Shown in pieces: positions 55,959-64,000 of a DNA stretch of 64,000 nucleotides. Under the pieces are notes generated by a model. It did no database searches, was not told the DNA's origin, and was given only the letters and a program-made list of their open reading frames with translations. The stretch covers positions 463,308-527,307 of the forward strand of contig NZ_PNXY01000001.1 in assembly GCF_002879865.1 (NCBI RefSeq). The letters are read 5' to 3'. The position numbers and the translations under genes were made by a program. Origin of the DNA: Paraburkholderia rhynchosiae (GTDB taxonomy: Bacteria > Pseudomonadota > Gammaproteobacteria > Burkholderiales > Burkholderiaceae). The first letter of the stretch is position 1; each line of letters begins with the position of its first letter.

Positions 55959-58900
55959 TTAAACCAGCACGCGCTCGATTCCGCCATTGTTCGCCCGCTG
56001 CACGTAGTCGACCATCCAGTCTTCTCCGAGCACGTGACGTGCCATCTCGACGACGATGTAGTCGGCTTCGATGCCCGCGTCTTCGTTGTAACGCGACAGA
56101 CCTTGCAGGCAGGACGGGCAGCTCGTCAGGATCTTCACGTCGGTCGCGCCCTTGGGCTGCGGACCGTCGCCGGCCTTCAGCACCGAGCCGTTCGGCGCAC
56201 CCGCCGTGCCGGCCGAAGCATTGGCCGGGTTGATCGCGTTCGCGCCGGCTTCAGCCACAAGCGGAATGCCGCGCAACTTCGCGGCGCCCTTGCGGATTTC
56301 CTCTTCCTTGCGGAAACGCACCTGCGTCGAAATATCGGGACGCGTGACCGCGAGCGTGCCCGACTCACCGCAGCAGCGATCGTTCTTCTCGATCTTGTAG
56401 CCGTCCTTCTCCGAGCCCATCAACTGATTGACCAGTTTGACCGGGTCCATCGTCTTGATCGGCGTATGGCATGGGTCGTGATACATGTAGCGCACGCCGT
56501 TCACGCCGTCGAGCTTCATGCCCTTTTCCAGCAGGAACTCGTGAATGTCGATGATGCGGCAACCCGGGAAAATCTTGTCGAATTCATAACCGGCGAGCTG
56601 GTCGTAACAGGTGCCGCACGACACCACCACCGTCTTGATGTCGAGGTAGTTGAGCGTGTTCGCGACACGGTGGAACAGCACGCGGTTATCCGTGACGATC
56701 TGCTCGGCCTTGTCGTACTGGCCGGAGCCACGCTGCGGATAGCCGCAACACAGATAGCCCGGCGGCAGCACCGTTTGCACGCCGGCTTCCCACAGCATCG
56801 CCTGAGTCGCGAGGCCGACTTGCGAGAACAACCGCTCGGAGCCGCAGCCAGGGAAGTAGAACACCGCTTCCGTGTCGGCCGTGGTGGTCTTCGGGTTGCG
56901 GATGATCGGGACGATCTTGTTGTCCTCGATATCCAGCAGCGCACGCGCGGTTTTCTTCGGCAGATTGCCCGGCATCTTCTTGTTCATGAAGTGGATCACC
57001 TGCTGCGTGACCGGCGGCTTGCCGACCGTTGCCGGCGGATGCGCCGTCTGTTTCTTCGCGAACTTCTTCAGCACGTCGTTGCCGAGGCGCTGCGCCTTGT
57101 AGCCGATGCCCATCATCGCCGTACGGGCGAGATTGATGGTCTGCGGATTCGTTGCATTGAGGAAGAACATGCCGGCCGCGTTGCCCGGATTGAACTTCTT
57201 CTTGCCCATCTTGCGCAGCAGGTTGCGCATGTTCATGGTTACGTCGCCGAAGTCGATCTTCACTGGACACGGCGTCACGCATTTGTGACAGACGGTGCAG
57301 TGATCGGCGACGTCGTTGAACTCGTCCCAGTGCTTGATCGACACGCCGCGGCGCGTCTGCTCTTCGTACAGGAACGCTTCGACCAGCAACGAGGTCGCAA
57401 GAATCTTGTTGCGCGGGCTGTACAGCAGGTTCGCCCGCGGCACGTGGGTCGCGCACACCGGCTTGCACTTGCCGCAACGCAGGCAGTCCTTGATCGACTC
57501 GGAAATCGCGCCGATGTCGCTCTGCTGCATGATCAGCGATTCATAACCCATCAGGCCGAAGCTCGGCGTGTAGGCATTGCGCAAGTCGGCGCCTTCGAGC
57601 AGCTTGCCTGCGTTGAAGCGGCCATGCGGATCGACGCGCTGCTTATAAGCGCGGAATTCGCCGATTTCGTCGTCGGTGAGAAATTCCAGCTTGGTGATGC
57701 CGATGCCGTGCTCGCCGGAAATCACGCCGTCGAGCGAACGCGCAAGCTTCATGATGCGTGCCACCGCCGTGTGGGCGTCCTGCAGCATCTCGTAGTTGTC
57801 GGAGTTCACCGGCAGGTTCGTGTGCACATTGCCGTCGCCCGCGTGCATGTGCAGCGCGACGAACACGCGGCCGCGCAGCACCTGCTTGTGGATCGCCTGG
57901 GCTTCGTCCAGGATCGGCTTGAACTCGCCGCCGTTGAAGATCTGCCGCAACTCGGCGCGAATCTCCTGCTTCCACGACACGCGGATCGTGCGGTCCTGTG
58001 TGACATGGAACACGGTGGCGTCGGGCTGCATGTCCACGCGGTCGGCGAACTTTTCGGCGAGCGCCTCGTAACCGAGGCCGACCAGATAGTGCTGCGCCTC
58101 ACGCAAAGAAAGATCGAGCTTGTCGCGCAGGAATTCCCAGCGCGTGCGCACGCGCTTTAGCAGATCCAGCGCCTGTTGCACGCGGTCTTCGAGCAGTTCG
58201 GCGCTCGGAATCTCATTGGCGTCGTCGCTCTTGCCGAGCGGCAGCTTGCCGGCTATGAAGAACGCTTCGAGCGCGTCGACCAGTTGCAACTTGTTCTTGA
58301 TCGACAGTTCGATGTTGATCCGCTCGATGCCATCCGTGTACTCGCCCATGCGGTCGAGCGGAATCACCACGTCTTCGTTGATCTTGAACGCGTTGGTGTG
58401 CTTCGCGATTGCGGCGGTGCGGCTGCGGTCGAGCCAGAAGCGCTTGCGCGCCTCGGCGCTCACCGCGACAAAACCCTCGCCGCTCTTGCCGTTAGCCATG
58501 CGCACGACTTCCGAGGTGGCTTGCGCGACCGCGTCCGCGTCATTGCCCACGATGTCGCCGATCAGCACCATCTTCGGAAACGCGTTGCGCTTGCTCTTGG
58601 TCGCGTAGCCGACCGCGCGCAGATAGCGCTCGTCCAGGTGTTCAAGACCCGCGAGAATCGCGCCGCCTTGCTTCGACGTTTCGAACAGATAATCCTTGAT
58701 TTCGACGATGCTCGGAATCGCCTCGCGCGCCTGACCGAAGAATTCCAGGCAGACGGTGCGCGTATGCGCGGGCATCTTGTGCAGCACCCAGCGTGCGGAC
58801 GTGATGAGCCCGTCGCAGCCTTCCTTCTGCACGCCCGGCAGACCGGCGAGGAATTTGTCCGTGACGTCCTTGCCGAGACCTTCCTTACGGAACACGCGGC

Positions 58901-60053
58901 CCTTGATGTCGAGCGATTCGGTGCGCAGCAGCTTTTCACCCGGCGCGTAGTTGCCGTCGAACCATTTGAGCTGGAAACGCGCGACCTCGATATCGTGAAT
59001 CTTGCCGAGGTTGTGATCCAGCCGCGTGACTTCCAGCCAGTTCCCTTCCGGGTCGACCATGCGCCACCAGGCGAGGTTGTCGAGCGCCGTGCCCCACAGC
59101 ACCGCCTTCTTGCCGCCCGCGTTCATCGCGACATTGCCACCCACGCAGGAAGCATCCAGCGAGGTCGGGTCGACGGCGAACACGAAGCCGGCCTGCTCGG
59201 CCGCTTCGGTCACGCGACGCGTGACGACGCCCGCGCCGGAGAAAATGGTCGGCACTTTACGATCGACGCCCGGCAGTTCGGTCATTTCCACCGCGCCGAG
59301 CTGTTCGAGCTTTTCGGTGTTGATCACGGCCGCGAAGGGCGTGAGCGGCACAGCGCCGCCGGTGTAGCCGGTGCCGCCTCCACGCGGAATCACGGTCAGC
59401 CCGAGCTCGAAACACGCCTTGATCATGCCGGCGATCTCGGCCTCGGTGTCCGGCGTCAGCACGACGAACGGGTATTCGACGCGCCAGTCGGTCGCGTCGG
59501 TCACGTGCGACACGCGGGACAAACCGTCGAACTTGATGTTGTCCTTTTCGGTGACGCGGCCGAGCACCCTCGTCGCGCGGCGCCGCAGATCGTAAGTCTT
59601 CTGGAATTCGCTTTCGAATTCGTCGACGGCGCGGCGCGCGGCCTGCACCAGCGTTTCGACGCGCGCGGCGCGGTCGACGCCCGCTTCATCGCCATGTTCG
59701 GTCAGATCGGCGCGGCGGCGCTTCTCGATCTCCGAGAGGCGGTGATGCAGCGCCTCGATCAGCATGGCGCGGCGCTTCGGATTGTCGAGCAGATCGTCCT
59801 GCAGATACGGATTGCGGCGCACGACCCAGATGTCGCCAAGCACTTCGTAGAGCATGCGCGCCGAGCGGCCGGTGCGGCGCTCCGCGCGCAGTTCGGCAAG
59901 CACCGCCCAGGCGTCGTCGCCTAGCAGGCGAATGACGATCTCGCGGTCGGAAAACGACGTGTAGTTATAGGGAATTTCGCGCAGACGCGCTTCGGGATCG
60001 GCGGCCACCGCGACGGCGGCTCCGTGCGGATCGAAAACTTGAGGTGCGTTCAT
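55959..60053 (-). CDS. Giant FAD-linked oxidase / Fe-S / CCG-domain dehydrogenase with N-terminal DUF3683
   Basis: 1364 residues. Order: DUF3683 (about 20-150), FAD-binding PCMH domain (about 190-370; [17 protein letters not shown], then [18 protein letters not shown]), FAD-oxidase C-terminal domain (about 570-830; [27 protein letters not shown]), two 4Fe-4S clusters ([17 protein letters not shown] and [13 protein letters not shown]), and two CCG domains ([16 protein letters not shown] and [10 protein letters not shown]). This fuses the functions of glycolate-oxidase GlcD, GlcE-like and GlcF subunits. Probably a D-2-hydroxyacid (D-lactate or glycolate) dehydrogenase feeding quinones. Substrate unproven. 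34 bases upstream of the HIT gene. Confidence 0.9.
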   Translation of the reverse strand: MNAPQVFDPHGAAVAVAADPEARLREIPYNYTSFSDREIVIRLLGDDAWAVLAELRAERRTGRSARMLYEVLGDIWVVRRNPYLQDDLLDNPKRRAMLIEALHHRLSEIEKRRRADLTEHGDEAGVDRAARVETLVQAARRAVDEFESEFQKTYDLRRRATRVLGRVTEKDNIKFDGLSRVSHVTDATDWRVEYPFVVLTPDTEAEIAGMIKACFELGLTVIPRGGGTGYTGGAVPLTPFAAVINTEKLEQLGAVEMTELPGVDRKVPTIFSGAGVVTRRVTEAAEQAGFVFAVDPTSLDASCVGGNVAMNAGGKKAVLWGTALDNLAWWRMVDPEGNWLEVTRLDHNLGKIHDIEVARFQLKWFDGNYAPGEKLLRTESLDIKGRVFRKEGLGKDVTDKFLAGLPGVQKEGCDGLITSARWVLHKMPAHTRTVCLEFFGQAREAIPSIVEIKDYLFETSKQGGAILAGLEHLDERYLRAVGYATKSKRNAFPKMVLIGDIVGNDADAVAQATSEVVRMANGKSGEGFVAVSAEARKRFWLDRSRTAAIAKHTNAFKINEDVVIPLDRMGEYTDGIERINIELSIKNKLQLVDALEAFFIAGKLPLGKSDDANEIPSAELLEDRVQQALDLLKRVRTRWEFLRDKLDLSLREAQHYLVGLGYEALAEKFADRVDMQPDATVFHVTQDRTIRVSWKQEIRAELRQIFNGGEFKPILDEAQAIHKQVLRGRVFVALHMHAGDGNVHTNLPVNSDNYEMLQDAHTAVARIMKLARSLDGVISGEHGIGITKLEFLTDDEIGEFRAYKQRVDPHGRFNAGKLLEGADLRNAYTPSFGLMGYESLIMQQSDIGAISESIKDCLRCGKCKPVCATHVPRANLLYSPRNKILATSLLVEAFLYEEQTRRGVSIKHWDEFNDVADHCTVCHKCVTPCPVKIDFGDVTMNMRNLLRKMGKKKFNPGNAAGMFFLNATNPQTINLARTAMMGIGYKAQRLGNDVLKKFAKKQTAHPPATVGKPPVTQQVIHFMNKKMPGNLPKKTARALLDIEDNKIVPIIRNPKTTTADTEAVFYFPGCGSERLFSQVGLATQAMLWEAGVQTVLPPGYLCCGYPQRGSGQYDKAEQIVTDNRVLFHRVANTLNYLDIKTVVVSCGTCYDQLAGYEFDKIFPGCRIIDIHEFLLEKGMKLDGVNGVRYMYHDPCHTPIKTMDPVKLVNQLMGSEKDGYKIEKNDRCCGESGTLAVTRPDISTQVRFRKEEEIRKGAAKLRGIPLVAEAGANAINPANASAGTAGAPNGSVLKAGDGPQPKGATDVKILTSCPSCLQGLSRYNEDAGIEADYIVVEMARHVLGEDWMVDYVQRANNGGIERVLV

Positions 60054-60438
60054 GTTTGGACGACTCGGTGGGTCAGTCCGGCGCGCTCATGGCGAGGCGC
60101 CGACTGACGGTGCGCGTGGGCGCAATGCTGGAAATCTTCTTGGGGAGCGAAGCACCACCGACGGCCTTACCCACGTCGATCACTTCGCGGCGCTCAGATA
60201 CAGCTACACGATCGTGTGTGGCGGACGTGACGCTCCGCCGCGGGGCAAGACTCACGCGGGACGGGCATCAAGTGGGCGATCCGAGGCTGCCAGTGCATCT
60301 TCCGATCCTTATTCCAAAATGGAATTCTACCGCATCGGCCCGCCAGGCGTTGACCGCCGGAATTGAGGCTATGACCGGGCCAAGCGGCCCCGAGCCCCGT
60401 CTGGAGCCGCCCTGCACGGCTCTCGCGGTTCGGCGCCG
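60054..60438. other. Gap upstream of the FAD/Fe-S dehydrogenase
   Basis: 385 bases; frames open here are overlapping shadows with poor codon use, so no gene is called. It must hold the promoter of the minus-strand dehydrogenase. A 15-nt dyad attcca-aaa-tggaat lies at 60311-60325 and could be a regulator site. No hairpin with T tract seen. Confidence 0.45.
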
Positions 60439-60903
60439 TCAAGCGACCTTCGTCACCATCAGCCAGAAAATTGCCACGAACGCGAAGAAGGCTACCGCGC
60501 CGAGCGCGGCCCATATCGACAGCAATCGCCAGTAACCGGTGCTCAACGGGCGGCCGGTGTCGGCGCTCACGCGGGCCGACGCGGCGAGGCGTATCTGCAG
60601 AAACACGACTGGAAGCCAGCAGGCGATTGCCAGCACGTACAACCCGATCGACCATGCGAGCCATCGGCTGCCGATCTCCATGTTCGCGAGATGCACGAGA
60701 TAAAGGCCGGTGGCGGGCTGCAGGATCGCGGTCGGCGTCGTGAACAGCCAATCGGCGAGCACGACCAGCTTCGATACCCGCGCGACCGTCCTGGCGTCGC
60801 GGCCAAGACTCGTCAAGAGCATGTAGAACGCGGAGCCGATGCCCGTGCCGAACAGAATCGTCGAAGACAGCACGTGTAGCCATTTGATAACGAGATACGT
60901 CAT
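60439..60903 (-). CDS. DUF2269 integral membrane protein
   Basis: 154 residues from ATG at 60903 (MTYLVIKWLHVLSST); the start overlaps the preceding gene's stop by four bases (ATGA). Four predicted membrane helices, with His10 (WLHVLSS) and GTGIGSAFYMLLTS typical of this family, related to copper-resistance D-like membrane proteins. Function unknown. Coupled with the SDR-DoxX gene, a pairing common in proteobacteria. Confidence 0.85.
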   Translation of the reverse strand: MTYLVIKWLHVLSSTILFGTGIGSAFYMLLTSLGRDARTVARVSKLVVLADWLFTTPTAILQPATGLYLVHLANMEIGSRWLAWSIGLYVLAIACWLPVVFLQIRLAASARVSADTGRPLSTGYWRLLSIWAALGAVAFFAFVAIFWLMVTKVA

Positions 60904-62255
60904 GCTTTGCCCACGCCGTTGGATGGACTGCCGGTTTGGCCGTCGAATTGAATCAGCAGAATCAGCAGCGCGATCATGGGCAGGTTCTTCGACAGCGGTC
61001 CATACGGATGCAGCCAGAACTCCGGCAAGCGCCAACTGATCAGCGCCGTGTAGAGCACGATCAACACGATCTGCAGCGTCCATAGCCACGCACGCGGCCC
61101 CAGGCGGCGCGGCCACACCAACGAAAGCACGCCAAATGCGAGGTCGAGAAGCGCCGCGCCGTAAAGCAGCAAGGGCGCGAGCGCCACCGGCGCGCCGACC
61201 CGCGCAAGCAGTTCGAGGCTCGACGCACGCGGATAGAGTCCGGCCGACACGATCGCTGTCCAGATCCACACCGCCGCAATCGACGCGCGCAGCAACGGCA
61301 GCAGCCACATCAGACGCGCCGGCGTGCCGAAACGCTCCTGTGCGACAGACATTTCGGAGAGCGCTCGCGGCGCTCTGCCGACGACCCGCTCGAAGCGGTC
61401 GGTCGGCGCGACATTGCCGCGCTCGAGCATCGCCAGCGCATCGGCGCTCATCAACGAGCCGGGAAGCAGTGCGCCAACGCGAGTTGCGAGCCTGACGAGC
61501 GCCATCGGCATCGGCAGAAACCAGCCAGGCGGGCTGCCAGCAACGCGCCGCAAGACCGTGAGGTATTGCTTCAGCGTCATCGGCTCCTTGCCGACGGCGG
61601 CGACCCGTCGCAGCGGTCCAGCCCCAGTGGTCACAGTGGTCGACATATCCCGAGCCGGTGCAGCCAGCGCGCCGGCCACGATCAGCTCAACGACATCGTC
61701 GATATGAACCGGCTGAATGCGCTGCGTGCCGGCGCCGGGCAGCGGCACGACCGGCAACGTCGCCCACGCCGCGAAGAACCGCGTGCTGCGCCCTTCCGGC
61801 GCAAACACGAGCGACGGCTGAACGATCAACGATGACACCGGCAGCGCCAGCAGCGCCTCGTCGGCGGCGAGCTTGCTGCGGTGATACGGGCTCCGTGCGC
61901 TTGCATCGGCGCCCAGCGCGGAAATCTGCACGATGCGCCGCACGCCCGCCGCGACCGCGGCCTTAAATAGTGTGATAGGCGCATCGGTATGCAGTCGCCG
62001 GAAGTCTTTGCCGGTTGCATCGTTGAAGATGCCCACGGCATTGATCACGACGTCGACGCCATCCAGCAGCGGCACCATCCTTGCTACGTCCCTGAGACCA
62101 GAGAAGTCGACGTGAACGAGCCGGCAGCCGCGCAATCGCGGCGCGGCGGCCGCGGGATCGCGCACGCCGCACACCACCGAATGACCGGCCGCGATGAGCG
62201 CATCCGCAACTCGCGATCCAATCATGCCGGTAGCGCCTGCAAGGAAAATCACCAT
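60900..62255 (-). CDS. NAD(P)H-binding SDR protein with C-terminal DoxX-like membrane domain
   Basis: 451 residues from ATG at 62255 (MVIFLAGATGMIGSRVADAL). The site lacks a ribosome-binding sequence; a start at 62312 would have GAGAG ahead of it and add 19 residues. N-terminal atypical short-chain dehydrogenase/NmrA-like domain (about 1-290) with GATGMIG dinucleotide-binding motif and YHRSK active-site-like motif. C-terminal four-helix DoxX-like membrane domain (about 310-440). Divergent start overlaps that of the plus-strand gene at 62254. Substrate unknown; may be linked to quinone or sulfide metabolism by domain association only. Confidence 0.85.
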   Translation of the reverse strand: MVIFLAGATGMIGSRVADALIAAGHSVVCGVRDPAAAAPRLRGCRLVHVDFSGLRDVARMVPLLDGVDVVINAVGIFNDATGKDFRRLHTDAPITLFKAAVAAGVRRIVQISALGADASARSPYHRSKLAADEALLALPVSSLIVQPSLVFAPEGRSTRFFAAWATLPVVPLPGAGTQRIQPVHIDDVVELIVAGALAAPARDMSTTVTTGAGPLRRVAAVGKEPMTLKQYLTVLRRVAGSPPGWFLPMPMALVRLATRVGALLPGSLMSADALAMLERGNVAPTDRFERVVGRAPRALSEMSVAQERFGTPARLMWLLPLLRASIAAVWIWTAIVSAGLYPRASSLELLARVGAPVALAPLLLYGAALLDLAFGVLSLVWPRRLGPRAWLWTLQIVLIVLYTALISWRLPEFWLHPYGPLSKNLPMIALLILLIQFDGQTGSPSNGVGKA

Positions 62256-62814
62256 GGATCTGGACGTCAAACCGTTAGAAGACGTTGTGCTGCCTGGCAT
62301 GGTTGCAGGCATGCTCTCGACGTTGGCGCTCGGCGCCTGCGCGCGCCTCGCCGGCAAGCGCTCGACCGCGCCCGTGAGCGCCGTGAGTCACTGGGTCTGG
62401 CCGCAAGAAGTGAACCAGACGGCGCGGCCCCGCGCAAGGCACCTCGTGACCGGGCTCGCCATTCATCACCTGATGTCGATCGGCTGGGCCGCCGTCAATG
62501 CGTTCACGCTCGCCGCCATTCAGGAATCCGTGGAACCCTGTCTCGACTCGCGCGCGGAGCACCGCCAACGCATCGCGCTGGCTAGCGGGTTGACGCTCTT
62601 CGCCGCGTTCAGCGACTACGTGATCGTGCCGAAGCGCTTCACGCCGGGCTTCGAATTCCACTTGCGGGTGCCGCACATCGCAGCGGTCTATGTGGCATTC
62701 GGCGCTGGACTGGTGGCGCCGTTCGTCGTGAAAGACCTCTGCCGGCAGCGGCTCTGCGTCGAACAGGCGCCGCGTAAAGCGTCGGCAATTGCAGCGCGGC
62801 ACGCTGGATGCTGA
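62254..62814 (+). CDS. Uncharacterised integral membrane protein
   Basis: 186 residues from ATG at 62254 (MDLDVKPLEDVVLPGMVAG), with aaggaaa 9 bases upstream. Four hydrophobic segments (about 10-32, 66-90, 109-128 and 140-162) suggest a four-helix membrane protein with a basic Cys-containing end. I do not recognise its family. The ATG overlaps the divergent SDR gene's ATG inside CCATGG. It heads a cluster of four small plus-strand genes with gaps of 36, 48 and 37 bases. Confidence 0.72.
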   Translation: MDLDVKPLEDVVLPGMVAGMLSTLALGACARLAGKRSTAPVSAVSHWVWPQEVNQTARPRARHLVTGLAIHHLMSIGWAAVNAFTLAAIQESVEPCLDSRAEHRQRIALASGLTLFAAFSDYVIVPKRFTPGFEFHLRVPHIAAVYVAFGAGLVAPFVVKDLCRQRLCVEQAPRKASAIAARHAGC

Positions 62815-62850
62815 TCCCTTAGACGAACCGGCAATCCGCGGAGGTGCAGT

Positions 62851-63069
62851 ATGTCGGACCCTGATCCGAAGAGCAAAGAGCATATCGAGCAGCAACCCGT
62901 GCCAGGCCATACGGAGAATATTCCAGCCGACGGCTCCGACGAGCGCGCCGACGGGGAATCAGGGAGTCGACGCCTGGAAGACGCCGCGCCGACCGCCAGC
63001 CCCGACACCAAGCCCGGCGCGCCGCCTGGCACGCAAAGCGAAGCCGACCGCACGCGCTCGCCGGACTGA
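62851..63069 (+). CDS. Small disordered hydrophilic protein
   Basis: 72 residues, preceded by a strong ggaggt ribosome site. Composition is Pro/Asp/Ser/Glu/Gly-rich with no hydrophobic core and no Cys or Trp; it looks intrinsically disordered. No family recognised. Part of the cluster 62254-63715; hydrophilic proteins of this kind often accompany stress responses, but that is only a guess. Confidence 0.65.
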   Translation: MSDPDPKSKEHIEQQPVPGHTENIPADGSDERADGESGSRRLEDAAPTASPDTKPGAPPGTQSEADRTRSPD

Positions 63070-63117
63070 GCCGCGGCAGGCTTTACCTTCACGCATCGAC
63101 ACGACAAGGAGTTCCTT

Positions 63118-63306
63118 ATGGCAAACGAATCGACAAGCGAATCCGCCCGCCCGACGCCGCCGCGTCAGAGCCCGAACGACCCCACTGCCGGCGACCGGCG
63201 GCTCAGCGACCAACAGAAGCAATCGACGAAGAACGAGCCCGCGCCGTCGACACCCGGCCGCGGCGAGAACCTGCCCGACCCGAACGAAGTTGGCGAAGCC
63301 GGCTGA
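63118..63306 (+). CDS. Small disordered hydrophilic protein
   Basis: 62 residues with a strong aaggag site at correct spacing. Pro/Ser/Asn/Gln-rich, charged, no hydrophobic segment; ends GRGENLPDPNEVGEAG. Like the preceding 72-residue protein in composition but not clearly homologous. No family recognised. 37 bases ahead of the next gene. Confidence 0.65.
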   Translation: MANESTSESARPTPPRQSPNDPTAGDRRLSDQQKQSTKNEPAPSTPGRGENLPDPNEVGEAG

Positions 63307-63343
63307 ACCGCATCGATCAGGCGAAACCACAAGGAGAATCGCG

Positions 63344-63715
63344 ATGGCAAGCAAGCAACCCGCCGCGTCCGCAGCGCTTCAGGCCATGTTCAAGCTGTTC
63401 GCTCACGGCGATCGCGTTCTGGCGCAAAACAGCGACGGCAAGCTGATCGACATTGGCGCCGTGGAGACGAAAGGCGACCGGTATGCGGTGCGGCTTGATG
63501 TCGATCCACTCGACCTGCAACCGTCTCAGTCCGTCGAAGCGGCGTTGCGAGCCGTCTCCTCGCAATTGACATTCGATTATCTCGACGGCCTTTTTACGAG
63601 TGAAGGCCCCGTCGAATTTCACGGCGATTTGCATGCGCTGCCGCATGTCGAATGGCGGCTCGACGAACCGTTGCCGCGCGAGTTCACTGACGGCAGGCCG
63701 CCGCATATCTTCTAG
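63344..63715 (+). CDS. Uncharacterised 123-residue soluble protein
   Basis: 123 residues from ATG at 63344, with aaggag upstream. Alternating hydrophobic strands (RVLAQNSDGKLIDIGAV, DRYAVRLDV) suggest a small alpha/beta or beta-rich fold; no membrane segment or signal. No family recognised. Last gene of the four-gene cluster. A 9-bp hairpin (63725-63747) follows nine bases after the stop. Confidence 0.68.
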   Translation: MASKQPAASAALQAMFKLFAHGDRVLAQNSDGKLIDIGAVETKGDRYAVRLDVDPLDLQPSQSVEAALRAVSSQLTFDYLDGLFTSEGPVEFHGDLHALPHVEWRLDEPLPREFTDGRPPHIF

Positions 63716-63724
63716 CCCGCTAAC

Positions 63725-63747
63725 GGTTGGGCCCTCGAGGCCCAACC
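63725..63747 (+). other. Hairpin between the unknown cluster and ilvA
   Basis: Arms ggttgggcc and ggcccaacc (9 bp, perfect) with a 5-nt loop. No T tract follows, so a rho-independent terminator is not secure, but it marks the likely end of the four-gene unit. Confidence 0.5.
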
Positions 63748-63825
63748 ACCCTCAGGGCCAGCGCAGGCACCGTTGGCGCTATCATTGACGCTTTTCCGCC
63801 TTCCACAGCGCATCGCGCCACCCGC

Positions 63826-64000
63826 ATGGCCTCCCACGACTACCTGAAGAAAACCCTCACCGCGCGCGTCTATGACGTGGCCCGCGAGACCGAACTCGAA
63901 CGCGCGCCGCAACTGTCGGCGCGTTTGCGCAATCCGGTCTATCTGAAGCGCGAGGACAACCAGCCGGTGTTCTCGTTCAAGGTGCGCGGCGCGTACAACA
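63826..64000 (+). CDS. ilvA: Threonine ammonia-lyase, biosynthetic type (3' end outside window)
   Basis: 58 residues visible from ATG at 63826: [20 protein letters not shown], then [19 protein letters not shown], where the Lys of SFKVRGAYN is the PLP-binding lysine. This is the standard start of IlvA, first enzyme of isoleucine synthesis. The C-terminal regulatory ACT-like part lies beyond the window, so biosynthetic versus catabolic type rests on N-terminal likeness only. Confidence 0.88.
   Translation, partial: MASHDYLKKTLTARVYDVARETELERAPQLSARLRNPVYLKREDNQPVFSFKVRGAYN

Noticed and set aside
1..64000. Search for tRNA, rRNA, CRISPR arrays, integrases and transposases
   Set aside because: No T-loop-like GTTCGA-context cloverleaf, spaced identical repeats or recombinase motifs were found by eye; absence is only as good as manual reading.

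Overview
The window reads as chromosomal core DNA of a Burkholderiaceae betaproteobacterium, most likely Paraburkholderia. I infer this from protein sequence, high GC with GC-rich third codon positions, and gene neighbourhoods such as lptD-surA-pdxA-rsmA opposite amgK-murU, pntA1-pntA2-pntB, and ubiE/ubiJ/ubiB. I see no integrase, transposase, phage, CRISPR, rRNA or tRNA. No single obviously new system stands out. The interest lies in unusual domain combinations, small unlisted genes and non-coding structure.

Layout. 1-2297 holds the end of pqiB and pqiC (MCE lipid transport), followed by a repeat-rich gap with a 32-nt perfect palindrome. 2774-5595 holds an rRNA methyltransferase, a VOC protein and a WYL regulator. 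5703-8655 (minus) is the three-gene proton-translocating transhydrogenase. 8924-18230 (plus) holds nudJ, mnmA, an orphan glutamate-synthase-like protein, glyQ-glyS-gmhB-plsC and a YgjP-type peptidase. 18259-20046 (minus) holds a tiny ORF behind gloA and a porin. 20389-21315 is a DMT permease.

21442-27205 (minus) holds rsmA, pdxA, surA and lptD. Divergent amgK-murU (27427-29256) serve cell-wall sugar recycling. 29319-36472 contains an Atm1-type ABC exporter, a thioesterase, a glutathione transferase, a large c-di-GMP sensor whose third PAS domain looks like a LOV photosensor, and a nitrate-reductase-associated protein divergent from fdhD.

37502-44798 (minus) is a fatty-acid beta-oxidation operon: TetR, acyl-CoA dehydrogenase, FadN-type bifunctional enzyme, thiolase and crotonase. 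A perfect 18-bp palindrome lies upstream, and there is a stem-loop in each of the three gaps between the four enzyme genes. 45015-55924 (minus) holds clsB, nudB, aspS, a DUF502 protein, FmdB, a TPMT-like methyltransferase, ubiB, ubiJ, a Tim44-like protein, ubiE, a DUF971 protein and a HIT protein. 55959-60053 is a 1364-residue FAD/Fe-S dehydrogenase. 60439-62255 is a DUF2269/SDR-DoxX membrane pair. It is divergent from, and shares start-codon bases with, a plus-strand cluster of four uncharacterised genes (62254-63715). The window ends inside ilvA.
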